A DNA stretch of 64,000 bases from positions 44,186 through 108,185 of the forward strand of contig NZ_FNPJ01000001.1 of assembly GCF_900107265.1 (NCBI RefSeq), in the 5' to 3' direction. The position numbers were made by a program, and so were the translations under genes. The stretch is from Nitrosomonas sp. Nm33. Its GTDB lineage: Bacteria; Pseudomonadota; Gammaproteobacteria; Burkholderiales; Nitrosomonadaceae. Positions 49,080 to 58,437 of this stretch are shown piece after piece (the stretch's first letter is position 1; each line of letters starts with the position of its first letter). The notes beneath the pieces were generated by a model. The model ran no database searches and was not told the DNA's origin. It was given only the letters and a program-made list of their open reading frames with translations.

Positions 49080-50024
49080 ATGCTCAGAACCTTACTAAAT
49101 CTAAAGCAAGCGGGTGTTGTTGGGATAAACCGACGAAATGCTGATTACATTTTACGTTACAATGAACGTTCCCTCTACCCATTGGTCGATGACAAGCTTC
49201 GCACCAAACGACTGGCAATTGCAGCAGGAATTGCTGTACCCGAATTGTATGGTGTTATTGAAATCGAGCACGACATAGGTAATCTTCCCGATATTGTAAG
49301 TGGGCATAAAGATTTCGTGGTTAAACCGGCACACGGCTCGGGGGGTAACGGTATTTATGTGATTATTGGACGAATCAATGATCGCTATCAGCATAACAAT
49401 GGTAGTTTGTTGACAGAGGAAGATCTGGAATATCATATTTCCAATATTTTAAGTGGCATGTATAGCCTCGGTGGTCAACCAGATCAGGCTCTCATAGAAT
49501 ACAGAGTAAAGTTTGATCCATTATTTGAATCAATTAGTTATCGTGGAGTGCCAGATATTCGTACCGTAGTATTCAGAGGGATACCTGTTGCATCAATGGT
49601 GCGTTTACCTACACGTATGTCAGACGGTAAGGCAAATTTACATCAAGGTGCAGTGGGAGCAGGAATAGATTTGGCAACCGGACATACTACGAATGCTGTT
49701 TGGCAAAACCATCCAGTTGAACAACACCCTGACACTGGTGCCAACATTAGAGGTTTTAAAATACCTCACTGGGATAAGCTATTAACATTGGCATCCCAGT
49801 GTTATGAACTAGTCGGATTAGGTTATCTAGGAGTTGATGTTGTATTGGATCGTGAACTTGGTCCTTTGGTACTGGAATTGAACGCAAGGCCTGGTTTATC
49901 CATTCAAATTGCTAATGGAATAGGTATGCAAAAACGTCTTGATTATATTGATCAACTCACTGAAATTCCTGTTTCGGCGCAAGAACGAGCATCTCTTGCT
50001 CAGGATCTTTATCTACGAATATAG
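49080..50024 (+). CDS. ATP-grasp alpha-L-glutamate ligase-related protein
   Basis: A 314-residue cytoplasmic ATP-grasp enzyme. GHKDFVVKPAHGSGGNGIYVI (given in parts: FVVKPAHGSGGNGI) is the ATP-binding loop, LIEYRVKFDP and DIRTVVFRGIPVASMVRLP follow, and LVLELNARPGLSIQIANG holds the Mg ligands (E-L-N-A-R-P). This is the RimK-like clade paired with UUP1 membrane proteins. The reaction is expected to form an amide or peptide-like bond using ATP; the substrates are unknown. It starts three bases after the 7TM gene. Confidence 0.85.
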   Translation: MLRTLLNLKQAGVVGINRRNADYILRYNERSLYPLVDDKLRTKRLAIAAGIAVPELYGVIEIEHDIGNLPDIVSGHKDFVVKPAHGSGGNGIYVIIGRINDRYQHNNGSLLTEEDLEYHISNILSGMYSLGGQPDQALIEYRVKFDPLFESISYRGVPDIRTVVFRGIPVASMVRLPTRMSDGKANLHQGAVGAGIDLATGHTTNAVWQNHPVEQHPDTGANIRGFKIPHWDKLLTLASQCYELVGLGYLGVDVVLDRELGPLVLELNARPGLSIQIANGIGMQKRLDYIDQLTEIPVSAQERASLAQDLYLRI

Positions 50025-50113
50025 AAAGCCTGCTTTCTAACAGTTAGCTGTGTTAACCCATGCTAACTTGGATTCTTGCCTATTTACTTAGGTGACAATG
50101 GGTTTGCTTTAGA

Positions 50114-50437
50114 CTATCCAATATCGCTGGACTTGATTATACTTAAACGAGTGCGTAATATTTCGACCTCTTCAAGAAGCTGGAGCGCCAATGCGGCGCC
50201 TGCCAGATTAACGCCAAGATCTTTTTGTAAACGCTGAATAACCTGAACGCGTCGTAGACAAGCACCACTGAAGCGCCACTGTTTGGACGTGATATTCATT
50301 GGTTCAAGAATTCCTTCTTCAACTAAAGAAATGATCCACTCTGCATTGACCGCACAGATATGACTTAACTCCCCGAAAGAAAATTCCATATCATCTTCAA
50401 CGATAATGCCATCGATTGCATCATGATTTATTGTCAT
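50114..50437 (-). CDS. cbpM: Chaperone modulator CbpM
   Basis: Small MerR-like helix-turn-helix-derived protein that inhibits the J-domain of CbpA. The 107-residue product carries FSFGELSHICAVNAEWIISLVEEGIL and CLRRVQVIQRLQKDLGVNLAGAALALQL (shown in parts), matching the family pattern. It starts at 50437, directly next to the end of cbpA (50438), the usual cbpA-cbpM order. Confidence 0.92.
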   Translation of the reverse strand: MTINHDAIDGIIVEDDMEFSFGELSHICAVNAEWIISLVEEGILEPMNITSKQWRFSGACLRRVQVIQRLQKDLGVNLAGAALALQLLEEVEILRTRLSIIKSSDIG

Positions 50438-51385
50438 TTATACCCCCAATCTGGCGCGCGGATTGAATGCCAGTTTTTGTTCCATTTCTCGGTATAGCAT
50501 GCGAGCTTGCTCGCTATCAGCTGACGGCAAAATAATTTGCAATATAATGTATAAGTCTCCAGGTGGATGACCTGGAATACCTCGTTCTTTCAGGCGTAGT
50601 TTGCGCCCAGATTGGCTGCCAGGGGGTATTTTCAAATCAACAATACCCGCTGGAGTAGGAGCTTTGATTGTTGTCCCCAACGCGGCTTCCCACGGCGTAA
50701 CAGGAAGTTCGAGAAACACATCCTTTCCCTCAACTTTATAGAAAGGATGCGGTTGAAATGCTACCTCTAAATAAAGATCTCCGGCTCTACTTTGGCCTAC
50801 ACCTGGGCTACCTTGGCCTACGAGACGAATAAGTTGACCCTGACGAATTCCTTTTGGTATTCGCACATTTAATGTACGCTCCTTGATCTGTGGTCGCCCA
50901 TCAGAGCCTATCTCGGTGTGCTGGAGTGTGATAGCACGAGTTGCTCCATGATAAGCATCTTCAAGATTAATGAATATTTTGGCATGTGTATCTTCGCCGC
51001 GTACATTGAAACCATAATCACGATTCTTCCTATTGGCAGTGAAGCGGCTTCCAAATAATGCTTCAAAAAAGTTGCTGAATTTTGAAGCATCTGCTTGGGT
51101 AAAGCCACCACCATGAAACTCAAAACCCTGATTCCATCCCGGTGGAGGTTGAAATTCCTGACCACTTTTCCAACTGCAGCCTAATTGATCATAAGCAGCA
51201 CGTTTTTCAGGATCTTTAAGTACCTCATATGCTTCGCCAATCTCTTTGAAACGGTTCTCGGCATCAGGTTCTTTACTGACATCTGGGTGATATTTTCGTG
51301 CCAACTTACGATAGGCGCGTTTAATATCGTCTTGTGTGGCATCTCGTTTGATGCCCAAAATGTTATAGTAATCTTTGAATTCCAC
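50438..51385 (-). CDS. cbpA: Curved DNA-binding protein CbpA (DnaJ class)
   Basis: J-protein co-chaperone of DnaK. The 315-residue product has an N-terminal J domain (about 1-70, [39 protein letters not shown] with HPD), a Gly/Phe-rich part with [13 protein letters not shown], no zinc-finger, and the two C-terminal beta domains ([35 protein letters not shown]). This layout is CbpA, not DnaJ. It is followed at once by cbpM. Confidence 0.95.
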   Translation of the reverse strand: MEFKDYYNILGIKRDATQDDIKRAYRKLARKYHPDVSKEPDAENRFKEIGEAYEVLKDPEKRAAYDQLGCSWKSGQEFQPPPGWNQGFEFHGGGFTQADASKFSNFFEALFGSRFTANRKNRDYGFNVRGEDTHAKIFINLEDAYHGATRAITLQHTEIGSDGRPQIKERTLNVRIPKGIRQGQLIRLVGQGSPGVGQSRAGDLYLEVAFQPHPFYKVEGKDVFLELPVTPWEAALGTTIKAPTPAGIVDLKIPPGSQSGRKLRLKERGIPGHPPGDLYIILQIILPSADSEQARMLYREMEQKLAFNPRARLGV

Positions 51386-51708
51386 TTTACTTTATATTCA
51401 ATTTATTTTTTATAATTCACAAGATTTCCCAGTTAAAATCAAATTTAAATCTAACACTATATTCGTTTAAGCCAAATCCTATTTAATGTAATTAAGTAAG
51501 TATTTAATAATTCTTTTTAATCTATTAGTTGATAATAAATCAATGTAAAGTATAAAAATTGAATCCTAAGAGATTTTTATAATCTCTATAATCTCTATTT
51601 AAATTAATATGAAATAATTTCTAATTTACTAATAATTATTTTAGCCTAAATGGTTTAAAAAATTGATATATAAGATTAAAGATAAATTAATAAAAATAGG
51701 TAATTAAT
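51386..51708. other. Very AT-rich intergenic region
   Basis: About 320 bases of strongly AT-biased DNA between the divergent cbpA and YciI-family genes. It must hold both promoters. I see no clear hairpin, operator or open frame. Confidence 0.4.
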
Positions 51709-52014
51709 ATGATGTTTTATGTGATAAATGGGGAAGATGCTCCGGATAGCCTTGAAAAGCGCATGATAGCCAGACCAGCACATTTAGAGCGCATCAGAGC
51801 ATTGCAAAATGAAGGGCGACTTATACTTGCAGGACCCTATCCTGCAATTGATAGTCCCGACCCCGGGCCTGCCGGCTTTTCAGGAAGTTTAATTGTGGCA
51901 GAATTTGCTTCACTTGAAGCAGCGCAATCTTGGGCGGAAGCGGATCCTTATATTACCTCAGGAGTATATTCAAAAGTAACTGTTAAACCATTCAAAAAAG
52001 TTTTACCAGATTAA
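51709..52014 (+). CDS. YciI family protein
   Basis: A 101-residue ferredoxin-like-fold protein. [20 protein letters not shown] contains the conserved His and the helix of the YciI family, followed by [25 protein letters not shown] and the [14 protein letters not shown] region. Homologues act in degradation of chlorinated or other aromatics, or have no known role. The two start codons 51709 and 51712 are adjacent. Monocistronic; the parvulin gene follows after 164 bases. Confidence 0.9.
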   Translation: MMFYVINGEDAPDSLEKRMIARPAHLERIRALQNEGRLILAGPYPAIDSPDPGPAGFSGSLIVAEFASLEAAQSWAEADPYITSGVYSKVTVKPFKKVLPD

Positions 52015-52178
52015 ACCAAGTTAAATATAAGAGGTTTCATTAATAAGGATTATCAGATATTTTACGTTACCTATGCCTATAATATGCAAAGAATCACGCT
52101 TACAGTCAATCATACTGTTAGAGCGTAATCTTGTATAAATAAATTTATATCAATTTTAAATTACTTAGAGGTAGCTGC

Positions 52179-52976
52179 ATGCGCTTAATAAAAATTCTAT
52201 TGTTAATACCAGTGTGTATGTCGAGTTTTATTGTCACTTCTCTTCATGCCCAATCGACTGCTGCTGTAGCAAAAGTGAATGGAGTAGTCATTCCGCAGGC
52301 GAGGCTTGATTTTATGGTCAAAGCGGCTGTAGCTCAAGGCCAACCTGAATCTTCGGAAATGAGAAATGCTCTGCGCGAGAATCTCATAGCGGAGGAGATT
52401 ATTGTGCAAGAAGCTCTTAAGAAAGGACTTGATCGGGATCCGGATGTGATAACTCAAACCGAACTTGCGCGTCAGGCGATATTAGTTAGAGCCTATCAGG
52501 CTGATTACATCAAAAATAATACCGTGAGTGACGCTGTATTACGACGTGAATATGATGCTGTGAAAGCACAGATGGGTGATAAGGAATATAAAGCTCGTCA
52601 TATCCTGGTTGAAACTGAAGCAGAAGCCAAAGATATCATTGCTTCTCTTAAGAAAAAAGGCGCTTCTTTCGAGAAACTGGCAGGAGAAAAATCAATTGAT
52701 GTCGGTAGTAAAAACAATGGGGGTGAATTAGGATGGAGCGCAGCTGCAGCCTATGTCAAGCCTTTTGCGGAAGCTTTGCAGAACCTCAAAAAAGGAAGTA
52801 CGACTGAAAAACCGGTGCAAACTTCTTTCGGATGGCATGTAATTCGCCTAGAAGATGTACGTACTGCAGTCACACCTCCATTTGAAGAAGTAAAATCGAA
52901 TATGCAGCAACGTGTATTACAGCGAAACTTTGCTACAACTGTGCAAGATTTACGTAGTAAAGCTAAAGTTGAATAA
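52179..52976 (+). CDS. Peptidyl-prolyl cis-trans isomerase (parvulin, exported)
   Basis: A 265-residue periplasmic folding factor. Signal peptide about 1-25 (LLLIPVCMSSFIVTSLHA), an N-terminal SurA-like helical domain (ENLIAEEIIVQEALKKGL), then a parvulin domain (about 135-235) with ARHILVETEAEAKDIIASLK, GGELGWSAAAAYVKPFAEAL and TSFGWHVIRLEDV. It matches PpiC/SurA-type isomerases of betaproteobacteria. Convergent with alr. Confidence 0.93.
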   Translation: MRLIKILLLIPVCMSSFIVTSLHAQSTAAVAKVNGVVIPQARLDFMVKAAVAQGQPESSEMRNALRENLIAEEIIVQEALKKGLDRDPDVITQTELARQAILVRAYQADYIKNNTVSDAVLRREYDAVKAQMGDKEYKARHILVETEAEAKDIIASLKKKGASFEKLAGEKSIDVGSKNNGGELGWSAAAAYVKPFAEALQNLKKGSTTEKPVQTSFGWHVIRLEDVRTAVTPPFEEVKSNMQQRVLQRNFATTVQDLRSKAKVE

Positions 52977-53014
52977 ACATATTTTTGCTTGGGAGTCAGT
53001 GAAGTTAAAAGGCT

Positions 53015-54106
53015 TTACTGATTCTCGTTTGTTACTGTTAATGCCTTAACTCTTGAGGATAAAGCACAAAACAATTCATAACTGATTGTACCCGCAGATT
53101 TTGCTACCTCTTCTATTGGTAACTCGTTTCCCCACAAAATTACTGGACTCCCAATACTAGCATTTTTAACCCCAGTAAGATCAACAGTTAGCATGTCCAT
53201 GGATATACGTCCCACTATACGTGTACGCTGCCCATTGACAAGCACTGGTGTTCCTGTGGGCGCATGTCGTGGATATCCATCAGCATAACCGCATGCAACG
53301 ATACCAATATGCATTGGTTGTTCGGCCTGAAATTGACCGCAATATCCAACTTTTTCTTTTGCATCAATATGTTGTGTGGCAATTATTCTGCTTGAAACCG
53401 TCATGACAGGGCGTAAACCCAGCTCTGAAGAGGTTTTATCTATCAGAGGGGATGCACCATAGAGCATAATGCCAGGACGTACCCAGTCAGCATGTGCTTC
53501 TGGATATTGTAAAATTGCTGCAGAGTTTGCCAATGAGCATGGCAGATGATATTTTCCAAAAAATAAGCGGAAACGTTTGAGCTGTTGATTGACTTCGTCT
53601 TTTTTAGAGGGATCATCTGCACAGGCAAAATGTGTCATTAACGTAATTTGATTGATATACGGATTAATCCTTAGCGTGTCAAGTACGGCTAATCCTTCCT
53701 TGCGTGTGAAACCAAGACGATTCATTCCTGTATTGATTTTAAGAAATATATTTATCTTAGTTTTTTGTTTTGTTGAGGAGAGCATAGTCAATTGCTCATG
53801 ATTGTGTATTACTGTACTTAATTGATACTGCCTTATAATTGCTAGCTCTGCCTCAGAGAAAAAACCTTCAAGAAGCAAAATGGGTTGATAAATACCTGCT
53901 TCTCTTAAGCGTACAGCAGCATCGAGTTCAAGAACAGCAAAAGCATCCGCGGCTTTTAGAGCACTTGCAGTATTGAGTAAGCCATGCCCATAAGCATTTG
54001 CCTTGATTACTGCCATGATACGTGCGTTTTGCGCATGTTTGCGTACGATGCAAAGATTATGTTCAAGTGCTGAAAGATCAATCAGTGTATGGATTGGGCG
54101 AGGCAT
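53015..54106 (-). CDS. alr: Alanine racemase
   Basis: PLP enzyme giving D-alanine for murein. The 363-residue product has AVIKANAYGHGL (PLP-Lys at about 34), a barrel with LKINTGMNRLGF, VRPGIMLYGASPL and GRISMDMLTVDLTG, including the catalytic Tyr region (KVGYCGQFQAEQP). Length is typical. Convergent with the parvulin gene; a 400-base gap separates it from ftsY. Confidence 0.96.
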   Translation of the reverse strand: MPRPIHTLIDLSALEHNLCIVRKHAQNARIMAVIKANAYGHGLLNTASALKAADAFAVLELDAAVRLREAGIYQPILLLEGFFSEAELAIIRQYQLSTVIHNHEQLTMLSSTKQKTKINIFLKINTGMNRLGFTRKEGLAVLDTLRINPYINQITLMTHFACADDPSKKDEVNQQLKRFRLFFGKYHLPCSLANSAAILQYPEAHADWVRPGIMLYGASPLIDKTSSELGLRPVMTVSSRIIATQHIDAKEKVGYCGQFQAEQPMHIGIVACGYADGYPRHAPTGTPVLVNGQRTRIVGRISMDMLTVDLTGVKNASIGSPVILWGNELPIEEVAKSAGTISYELFCALSSRVKALTVTNENQ

Positions 54107-54508
54107 TGATATTATTTATTTGGAAGATAACTTTATCTCAATTGCTTGAATTTTATTCTATTTCTTTAGAAGAGATTGCAAGGGTACAAGAAAAAAAGAA
54201 AGATATATTTGATTAAGTCAATAGGTTATAACAGATACAAGTTGATTGAATTATATTACGGACAGCTAATTTTTCCACTTTAAACTAGTAATATGGATTA
54301 TCAGAAAAACATTTTGATGTAACATAAAAAATAATATGTTAGAAAATTCATCTTTATAAAGGAAATTGGTATTTTAATACCGCAACTATTTGATTATTTA
54401 AGTAATGTGATAAGAATATAGCGCGCTGATTTTTAACACACTCAAATTTGTGTAATAGGAATAAAATCAGCATTTATTGTGAATTCAGAGTAACTACAGC
54501 CTACCAGA
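54107..54508. other. AT-rich intergenic region between alr and ftsY
   Basis: About 400 bases with no supported gene. An open frame entering from inside alr (to 54216) has no protein-like pattern. The region should hold divergent promoters for alr and ftsY. No hairpin stands out. Confidence 0.35.
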
Positions 54509-55507
54509 ATGTTTAGCCTTTTTAAATCTAAAAAAAATTCTACTGAAAAAAATCCCACTGAAGATAATTCTAATACGGAGAGTTGGACAAGCAAAGTCAG
54601 ACAAGGGCTTGCTCGGACCCGGCAGAATTTCGGCAAGCAATTATCCAGTTTATTGGGTAGTCGCAAAATAGATGAAGCTCTCTATGATGAGCTCGAAACC
54701 ATCTTGCTTACCGCAGATACTGGCGTGAATGCTACAAATTGGTTGCTGGAAACATTGCGTAAAAAAGTGAAACGAGATGCGTTGAGCAACGCAGAGCAAC
54801 TAAAAGGAGCGCTTCAGGAGACTTTGGTTAGTTTGCTTGCGCCATTGGCACAACCACTTGATGTTACGACGAAGAAACCCTTTATTATTATGATAACAGG
54901 TGTAAACGGCGTTGGGAAAACCACTACGATTGGAAAACTTGCTCATTATTTTCAATCACAAGGTAAATCGGTATTACTGGCTGCTGGAGATACATTCCGT
55001 GCAGCAGCGCGAGAGCAATTATTGGCATGGGGCGAACGTAATGGCGTTATAGTTATTGCCCAGGAGAGCGATTCCCAGAAAAAGAGTGATCCGGCAGCTG
55101 TCATATTCGATGCAATCAATGCAGCCAAAGCACGAGATATCGATATAGTATTGGCCGATACTGCTGGTCGTTTGACTACTCAATTGCATCTAATGGAAGA
55201 AATTAAAAAGATCAAACGTGTTATCAACAAAGCGTTACCAGATGCGCCACATGAGGTCTTATTAGTATTGGATGCCAATACAGGTCAGAATGCACTTAAC
55301 CAGCTCAAGGCTTTTGATGAAGCACTTGGGGTGACAGGCTTAGTTCTTACCAAACTGGATGGAACTGCCAAAGGCGGTGTAATCGCTGCTATAGCCGCAC
55401 AATATCCACAAGACCCTCCTGCCTTGCGCTTTATCGGGATAGGAGAAGGGCTGGATGATCTAAGACCCTTTAATGCGCAGGAATTTGTCGAGGCAATATT
55501 TGATTAA
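54509..55507 (+). CDS. ftsY: Signal recognition particle receptor FtsY
   Basis: Membrane receptor GTPase for SRP-mediated targeting. The 332-residue product has a short charged N region, the NG domain with ITGVNGVGKTTTIGKLAHYF (P-loop), AAGDTFRAAAREQLLAWG, LADTAGRL, LVLTKLDGTAKGGV and the closing GIGEGLDDLRPF. The N-terminal acidic domain is short compared with enterobacterial FtsY, as in many betaproteobacteria. ftsE and ftsX follow in the same direction. Confidence 0.96.
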   Translation: MFSLFKSKKNSTEKNPTEDNSNTESWTSKVRQGLARTRQNFGKQLSSLLGSRKIDEALYDELETILLTADTGVNATNWLLETLRKKVKRDALSNAEQLKGALQETLVSLLAPLAQPLDVTTKKPFIIMITGVNGVGKTTTIGKLAHYFQSQGKSVLLAAGDTFRAAAREQLLAWGERNGVIVIAQESDSQKKSDPAAVIFDAINAAKARDIDIVLADTAGRLTTQLHLMEEIKKIKRVINKALPDAPHEVLLVLDANTGQNALNQLKAFDEALGVTGLVLTKLDGTAKGGVIAAIAAQYPQDPPALRFIGIGEGLDDLRPFNAQEFVEAIFD

Positions 55508-55544
55508 GCTTTTAACAGTTTAAATCTTGGTGGTAGTAGTATTT

Positions 55545-56198
55545 ATGATTAGCTTTATCAATGTCTACAAGCGTTACCCAGACGGCTTTGAAGCTCTAAA
55601 AAATGTTGCTTTTACAATTCATTCGGGTGAACTAGTATTGGTAGCTGGCCACTCAGGTGCTGGTAAAAGCACTATGTTAAAGCTTATTGCAGCAATTGAA
55701 CGACCCACATCTGGCAATATCATGGTAAGCGACCAGAATGTCAATGCACTTAAGAAAAATACAATTCCTTTTTTGCGGCGTAGCCTGGGTTTAATTTTTC
55801 AAGATCAGAAAATTTTGTATGATCGAACTGTTTTTGCCAATGTTATGCTGCCACTACAAATACGAGGCTTTCAGAGAAAGACTGCGGCTAGCAGAGTTCG
55901 AGCCGCACTTGATAAGGTTGGGTTGCTGGAAAAGGAAAATGCTTACCCCATCACATTATCAGGGGGCGAGAAGCAACGATTATGTATTGCTCGAGCAGTA
56001 GTTCATCGTCCATCTATTTTGATAGCCGATGAGCCAACAGCGAATCTTGATGCAGATTATGCGCAGAGCATTATGGAAGTATTCAGATCTTTTCATCAAG
56101 TAGGCGTTACTGTAGTAATTGCTACCCACGACACAGCAATATTAAATGATAACCGGTATCGTATTCTTACACTCAATCAAGGAAAGCTGGTTATATGA
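55545..56198 (+). CDS. ftsE: Cell division ATP-binding protein FtsE
   Basis: ABC ATPase of the FtsEX complex that activates murein hydrolases at the septum. From the ATG at 55545 (MISFINVYKRYPDGFEAL) the product is 217 residues; an upstream start at 55527 adds six residues that do not fit the family. Walker A is GHSGAGKSTMLKL, signature LSGGEKQRLCIARAV, Walker B ILIADEPTANLD. Its stop overlaps the ftsX start. Confidence 0.95.
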   Translation: MISFINVYKRYPDGFEALKNVAFTIHSGELVLVAGHSGAGKSTMLKLIAAIERPTSGNIMVSDQNVNALKKNTIPFLRRSLGLIFQDQKILYDRTVFANVMLPLQIRGFQRKTAASRVRAALDKVGLLEKENAYPITLSGGEKQRLCIARAVVHRPSILIADEPTANLDADYAQSIMEVFRSFHQVGVTVVIATHDTAILNDNRYRILTLNQGKLVI

Positions 56199-57103
56199 AC
56201 ATATGGTTATTTCAACATTGGCAAGCACTAAGCCAGACATTCAAAAAGCTTGTAAATGCACCATTATCTAGCCTCCTGAGCATTATTGTGATTGGTATTG
56301 CTTTCAGTTTACCTCTTGGTATTTATACTTTGCTTGGGAATCTGCAAACTATCTCGGGTGATACTGTCAATACGCCCCAATTAAGTTTATTTCTTAAACT
56401 GAACGCGTCACACGCAGATATTGAAAATATTAATTCACAGTTAGAGAAATTTCCTTCTATTGCAAGTTTTCAATTCATCTCCAAGGAAATTGCCTTGCAA
56501 CAGCTACAACAAGAAAGTAGTTTAAATGATATTGCAAGCAATCTTATAAGAAATCCATTGCCTGATGCTTTTATTATCAATATCCAGCAAATTTCACCTG
56601 ATGAACTTGAGAATATACGCGCTACCATAAAAAAATGGCCTGAGGTAGAGCATGTTCAGGTCGATACCGATTGGGCCAGGCGATTGGATGCTTTACTCAG
56701 ATTAGGTCAGCTTGCCGTATTAATGTTAGCTGTGTTATTGAGTCTAGCGTTGGTAATAGTAGTTTTCAACACTATTCGCCTGCAGATATTGACCAAACGG
56801 GATGAAATTGAAGTCTCTAAGTTAATCGGTGCTACAGACAGCTTCATTCGTCGTCCTTTTCTCTATTTTGGTGCAATACAAGGAATGGGCGGTGCGATAG
56901 CTGCCTGGCTCCTCATTGCTTTAAGCATTCAGGCAATCAATGAAAGTTTAGTTGAGCTTGCGCAACTCTATGCATCGGATTTTCATTTGAACCATCTTTC
57001 TTTACAAGATAGCCTTAGCCTGCTTATTTTTTCAGCGTTGCTGGGGTGGTTGGGAGCAAGGCTATCAGTTGCACAGCATCTTTCTCAAATAGAACCAAAA
57101 TAA
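56195..57103 (+). CDS. ftsX: Cell division protein FtsX
   Basis: Membrane partner of FtsE. The 302-residue product has four hydrophobic segments (about 28-48, 167-195, 220-245, 268-290) and a periplasmic part with LKLNASHADIENINSQLEKF and FQFISKEIALQQLQ. The cytoplasmic TKRDEIEVSKLIGAT motif after helix 2 is the FtsX signature. ATGA overlap with ftsE shows coupling. A perfect palindrome follows and may end the transcript. Confidence 0.95.
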   Translation: MNIWLFQHWQALSQTFKKLVNAPLSSLLSIIVIGIAFSLPLGIYTLLGNLQTISGDTVNTPQLSLFLKLNASHADIENINSQLEKFPSIASFQFISKEIALQQLQQESSLNDIASNLIRNPLPDAFIINIQQISPDELENIRATIKKWPEVEHVQVDTDWARRLDALLRLGQLAVLMLAVLLSLALVIVVFNTIRLQILTKRDEIEVSKLIGATDSFIRRPFLYFGAIQGMGGAIAAWLLIALSIQAINESLVELAQLYASDFHLNHLSLQDSLSLLIFSALLGWLGARLSVAQHLSQIEPK

Positions 57104-57158
57104 AGATGTTGATTTTTAGTGGGTAAACTTTTTCATACCCAGCGTCTCCTATACACAG

Positions 57159-57188
57159 ACTCACTTTTACTCACTTTTACTCACTTTC
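57159..57188 (+). repeat. Three tandem 10-base units
   Basis: ACTCACTTTT occurs at 57159-57168 and 57169-57178, and once more with a final C at 57179-57188. It lies between ftsX and the rpoH control region. It may simply be slippage, or may space upstream promoter elements. Confidence 0.8.
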
Positions 57189-57213
57189 TAGATTTTTATC
57201 TTCAAAAAGTAAG

Positions 57214-57239
57214 ATATTTCCTGAATATTCAGGAAATAT
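57214..57239. terminator. Perfect 26-base palindrome after ftsX
   Basis: ATATTTCCTGA-ATAT-TCAGGAAATAT is an exact palindrome (57214-57239), followed by TTATTTTATTTC. As RNA it forms an 11-bp stem with a four-base loop, so termination after ftsX is the simplest reading; an operator for a dimeric regulator upstream of rpoH is the alternative. Confidence 0.55.
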
Positions 57240-57324
57240 TTATTTTATTTCTACACTAAAATTTGGGTCTTCAAAAGATTTTCTCTCTTAAATTTCTTAA
57301 TGATGAGGGAAACTTCAGGGATTA

Positions 57325-57351
57325 TTAGCACTCTCATTGCGTGAGTGCTAA
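57325..57351 (+). promoter_or_regulatory. CIRCE operator (HrcA binding site) upstream of rpoH
   Basis: TTAGCACTC-N9-GAGTGCTAA is present without a single mismatch (57325-57333 and 57343-57351). It lies 51 bases before the rpoH ATG. This is the consensus operator bound by the HrcA repressor in front of groESL/dnaK operons of many bacteria. Confidence 0.92.
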
Positions 57352-57401
57352 AATAAATTTTAAAATAATAACAATTTAAAACTGAAGTTAAAGGAGAAAG
57401 T

Positions 57402-58250
57402 ATGACAACAACTCTAGCGTTACCAATGATAGTGGAAGGTAGTATTGAAGGATATATTCAAACTGTTAACCGCTTTCCTATGCTATCCCAAGAGGAAGAA
57501 ATTCGTTTGGCGAAATGTCTGAGGGATGAAAATGATATAAAAGCTGCTCATCAATTGGTGTTATCGCATCTAAGAGTAGTAGTTGCTATAGCTCGGGGCT
57601 ATTTAGGTTATGGGCTACCCCATGCTGATTTAATACAGGAAGGTAATATCGGATTAATGAAAGCTGTGAAACGATTTGATCCGGAGCGTGGCGTACGCCT
57701 TGTTTCATTTGCCATTCATTGGATTAAAGCAGAAATTCATGAATTCATCATGCGAAATTGGAGATTAGTCAAAATCGCAACTACCAAACAGCAACGTAAG
57801 TTATTTTTTAATTTACGGAGTATGAAACAAGGTCTGGATACCCTGAATCAGGAAGAAGTGGCTGTGATAGCAAAGCAATTGGGAGTCAAATCTGAAGAAG
57901 TAGTCGAAATGGAAACCCGCTTTAGTGGTCGCGATATTTCATTGGAGCCATTATCAGAAGAAGATGATGAAAGCTGTAGTCCAATTAATTATTTGACTGA
58001 TGGAATAGACCCGTCGCAAGTATGTGAGAAAGAACAGATTTCTCGCATATACCATGAAAGACTTAAAGAATCACTTGCAAAACTTGATGATCGTAGTCGT
58101 CATATTATTGAGGCCCGCTGGTTAAGAGAAAAAGATACTGCGACGCTTCATGAATTGGCTGAAGAACTGGGGGTATCAGCTGAGCGGGTTCGACAGATTG
58201 AAGTCAAAGCAATTCAGAAAATAAGAAATGCAGTTGCTGATGCCGTCTAA
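57402..58250 (+). CDS. rpoH: RNA polymerase sigma factor RpoH (sigma-32)
   Basis: Heat-shock sigma factor. The 282-residue product has sigma region 2 with LIQEGNIGLMKAVKRFDPER and VSFAIHWIKAEIHEFIMRNW, the RpoH box QRKLFFNLRSM, and region 4 with LHELAEELGVSAERVRQIE (HTH). AAAGGAGAAAG precedes the ATG. A perfect CIRCE site lies 51 bases upstream, so HrcA repression is likely. It follows ftsX by 298 bases, the same order as the ftsYEX-rpoH locus of other proteobacteria. Confidence 0.97.
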   Translation: MTTTLALPMIVEGSIEGYIQTVNRFPMLSQEEEIRLAKCLRDENDIKAAHQLVLSHLRVVVAIARGYLGYGLPHADLIQEGNIGLMKAVKRFDPERGVRLVSFAIHWIKAEIHEFIMRNWRLVKIATTKQQRKLFFNLRSMKQGLDTLNQEEVAVIAKQLGVKSEEVVEMETRFSGRDISLEPLSEEDDESCSPINYLTDGIDPSQVCEKEQISRIYHERLKESLAKLDDRSRHIIEARWLREKDTATLHELAEELGVSAERVRQIEVKAIQKIRNAVADAV

Positions 58251-58344
58251 TTTATACAAAGATCATGCTTTTTGTTATAAATAAAACGGCTATAAACTGG
58301 TAAACTATGAAGGTTTGCAAATTTATATTTTGAATACCGCGCGT

Positions 58345-58437
58345 GGAGAGGTACCGAAGTGGCCATAACGGCGCTGACTCGAAATCAGATGGTTGGGGTA
58401 ACCTGGCACGTGGGTTCGAATCCCACCCTCTCCGCCA
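58345..58437 (+). tRNA. tRNA-Ser (anticodon CGA)
   Basis: Acceptor GGAGAGG pairs with CCTCTCC, G discriminator and encoded CCA (58435-58437). Anticodon loop CTCGAAA gives CGA (reads UCG). The long variable arm (GGTTGGGGTAACC region) is typical of class II tRNA-Ser. It marks the border between core genes and the damaged accessory region. Confidence 0.96.

Noticed and set aside
54022..54216. 64-codon plus-strand frame at the 5' end of alr
   Set aside because: Half of it is antisense to alr and the rest lacks conserved pattern or ribosome site.
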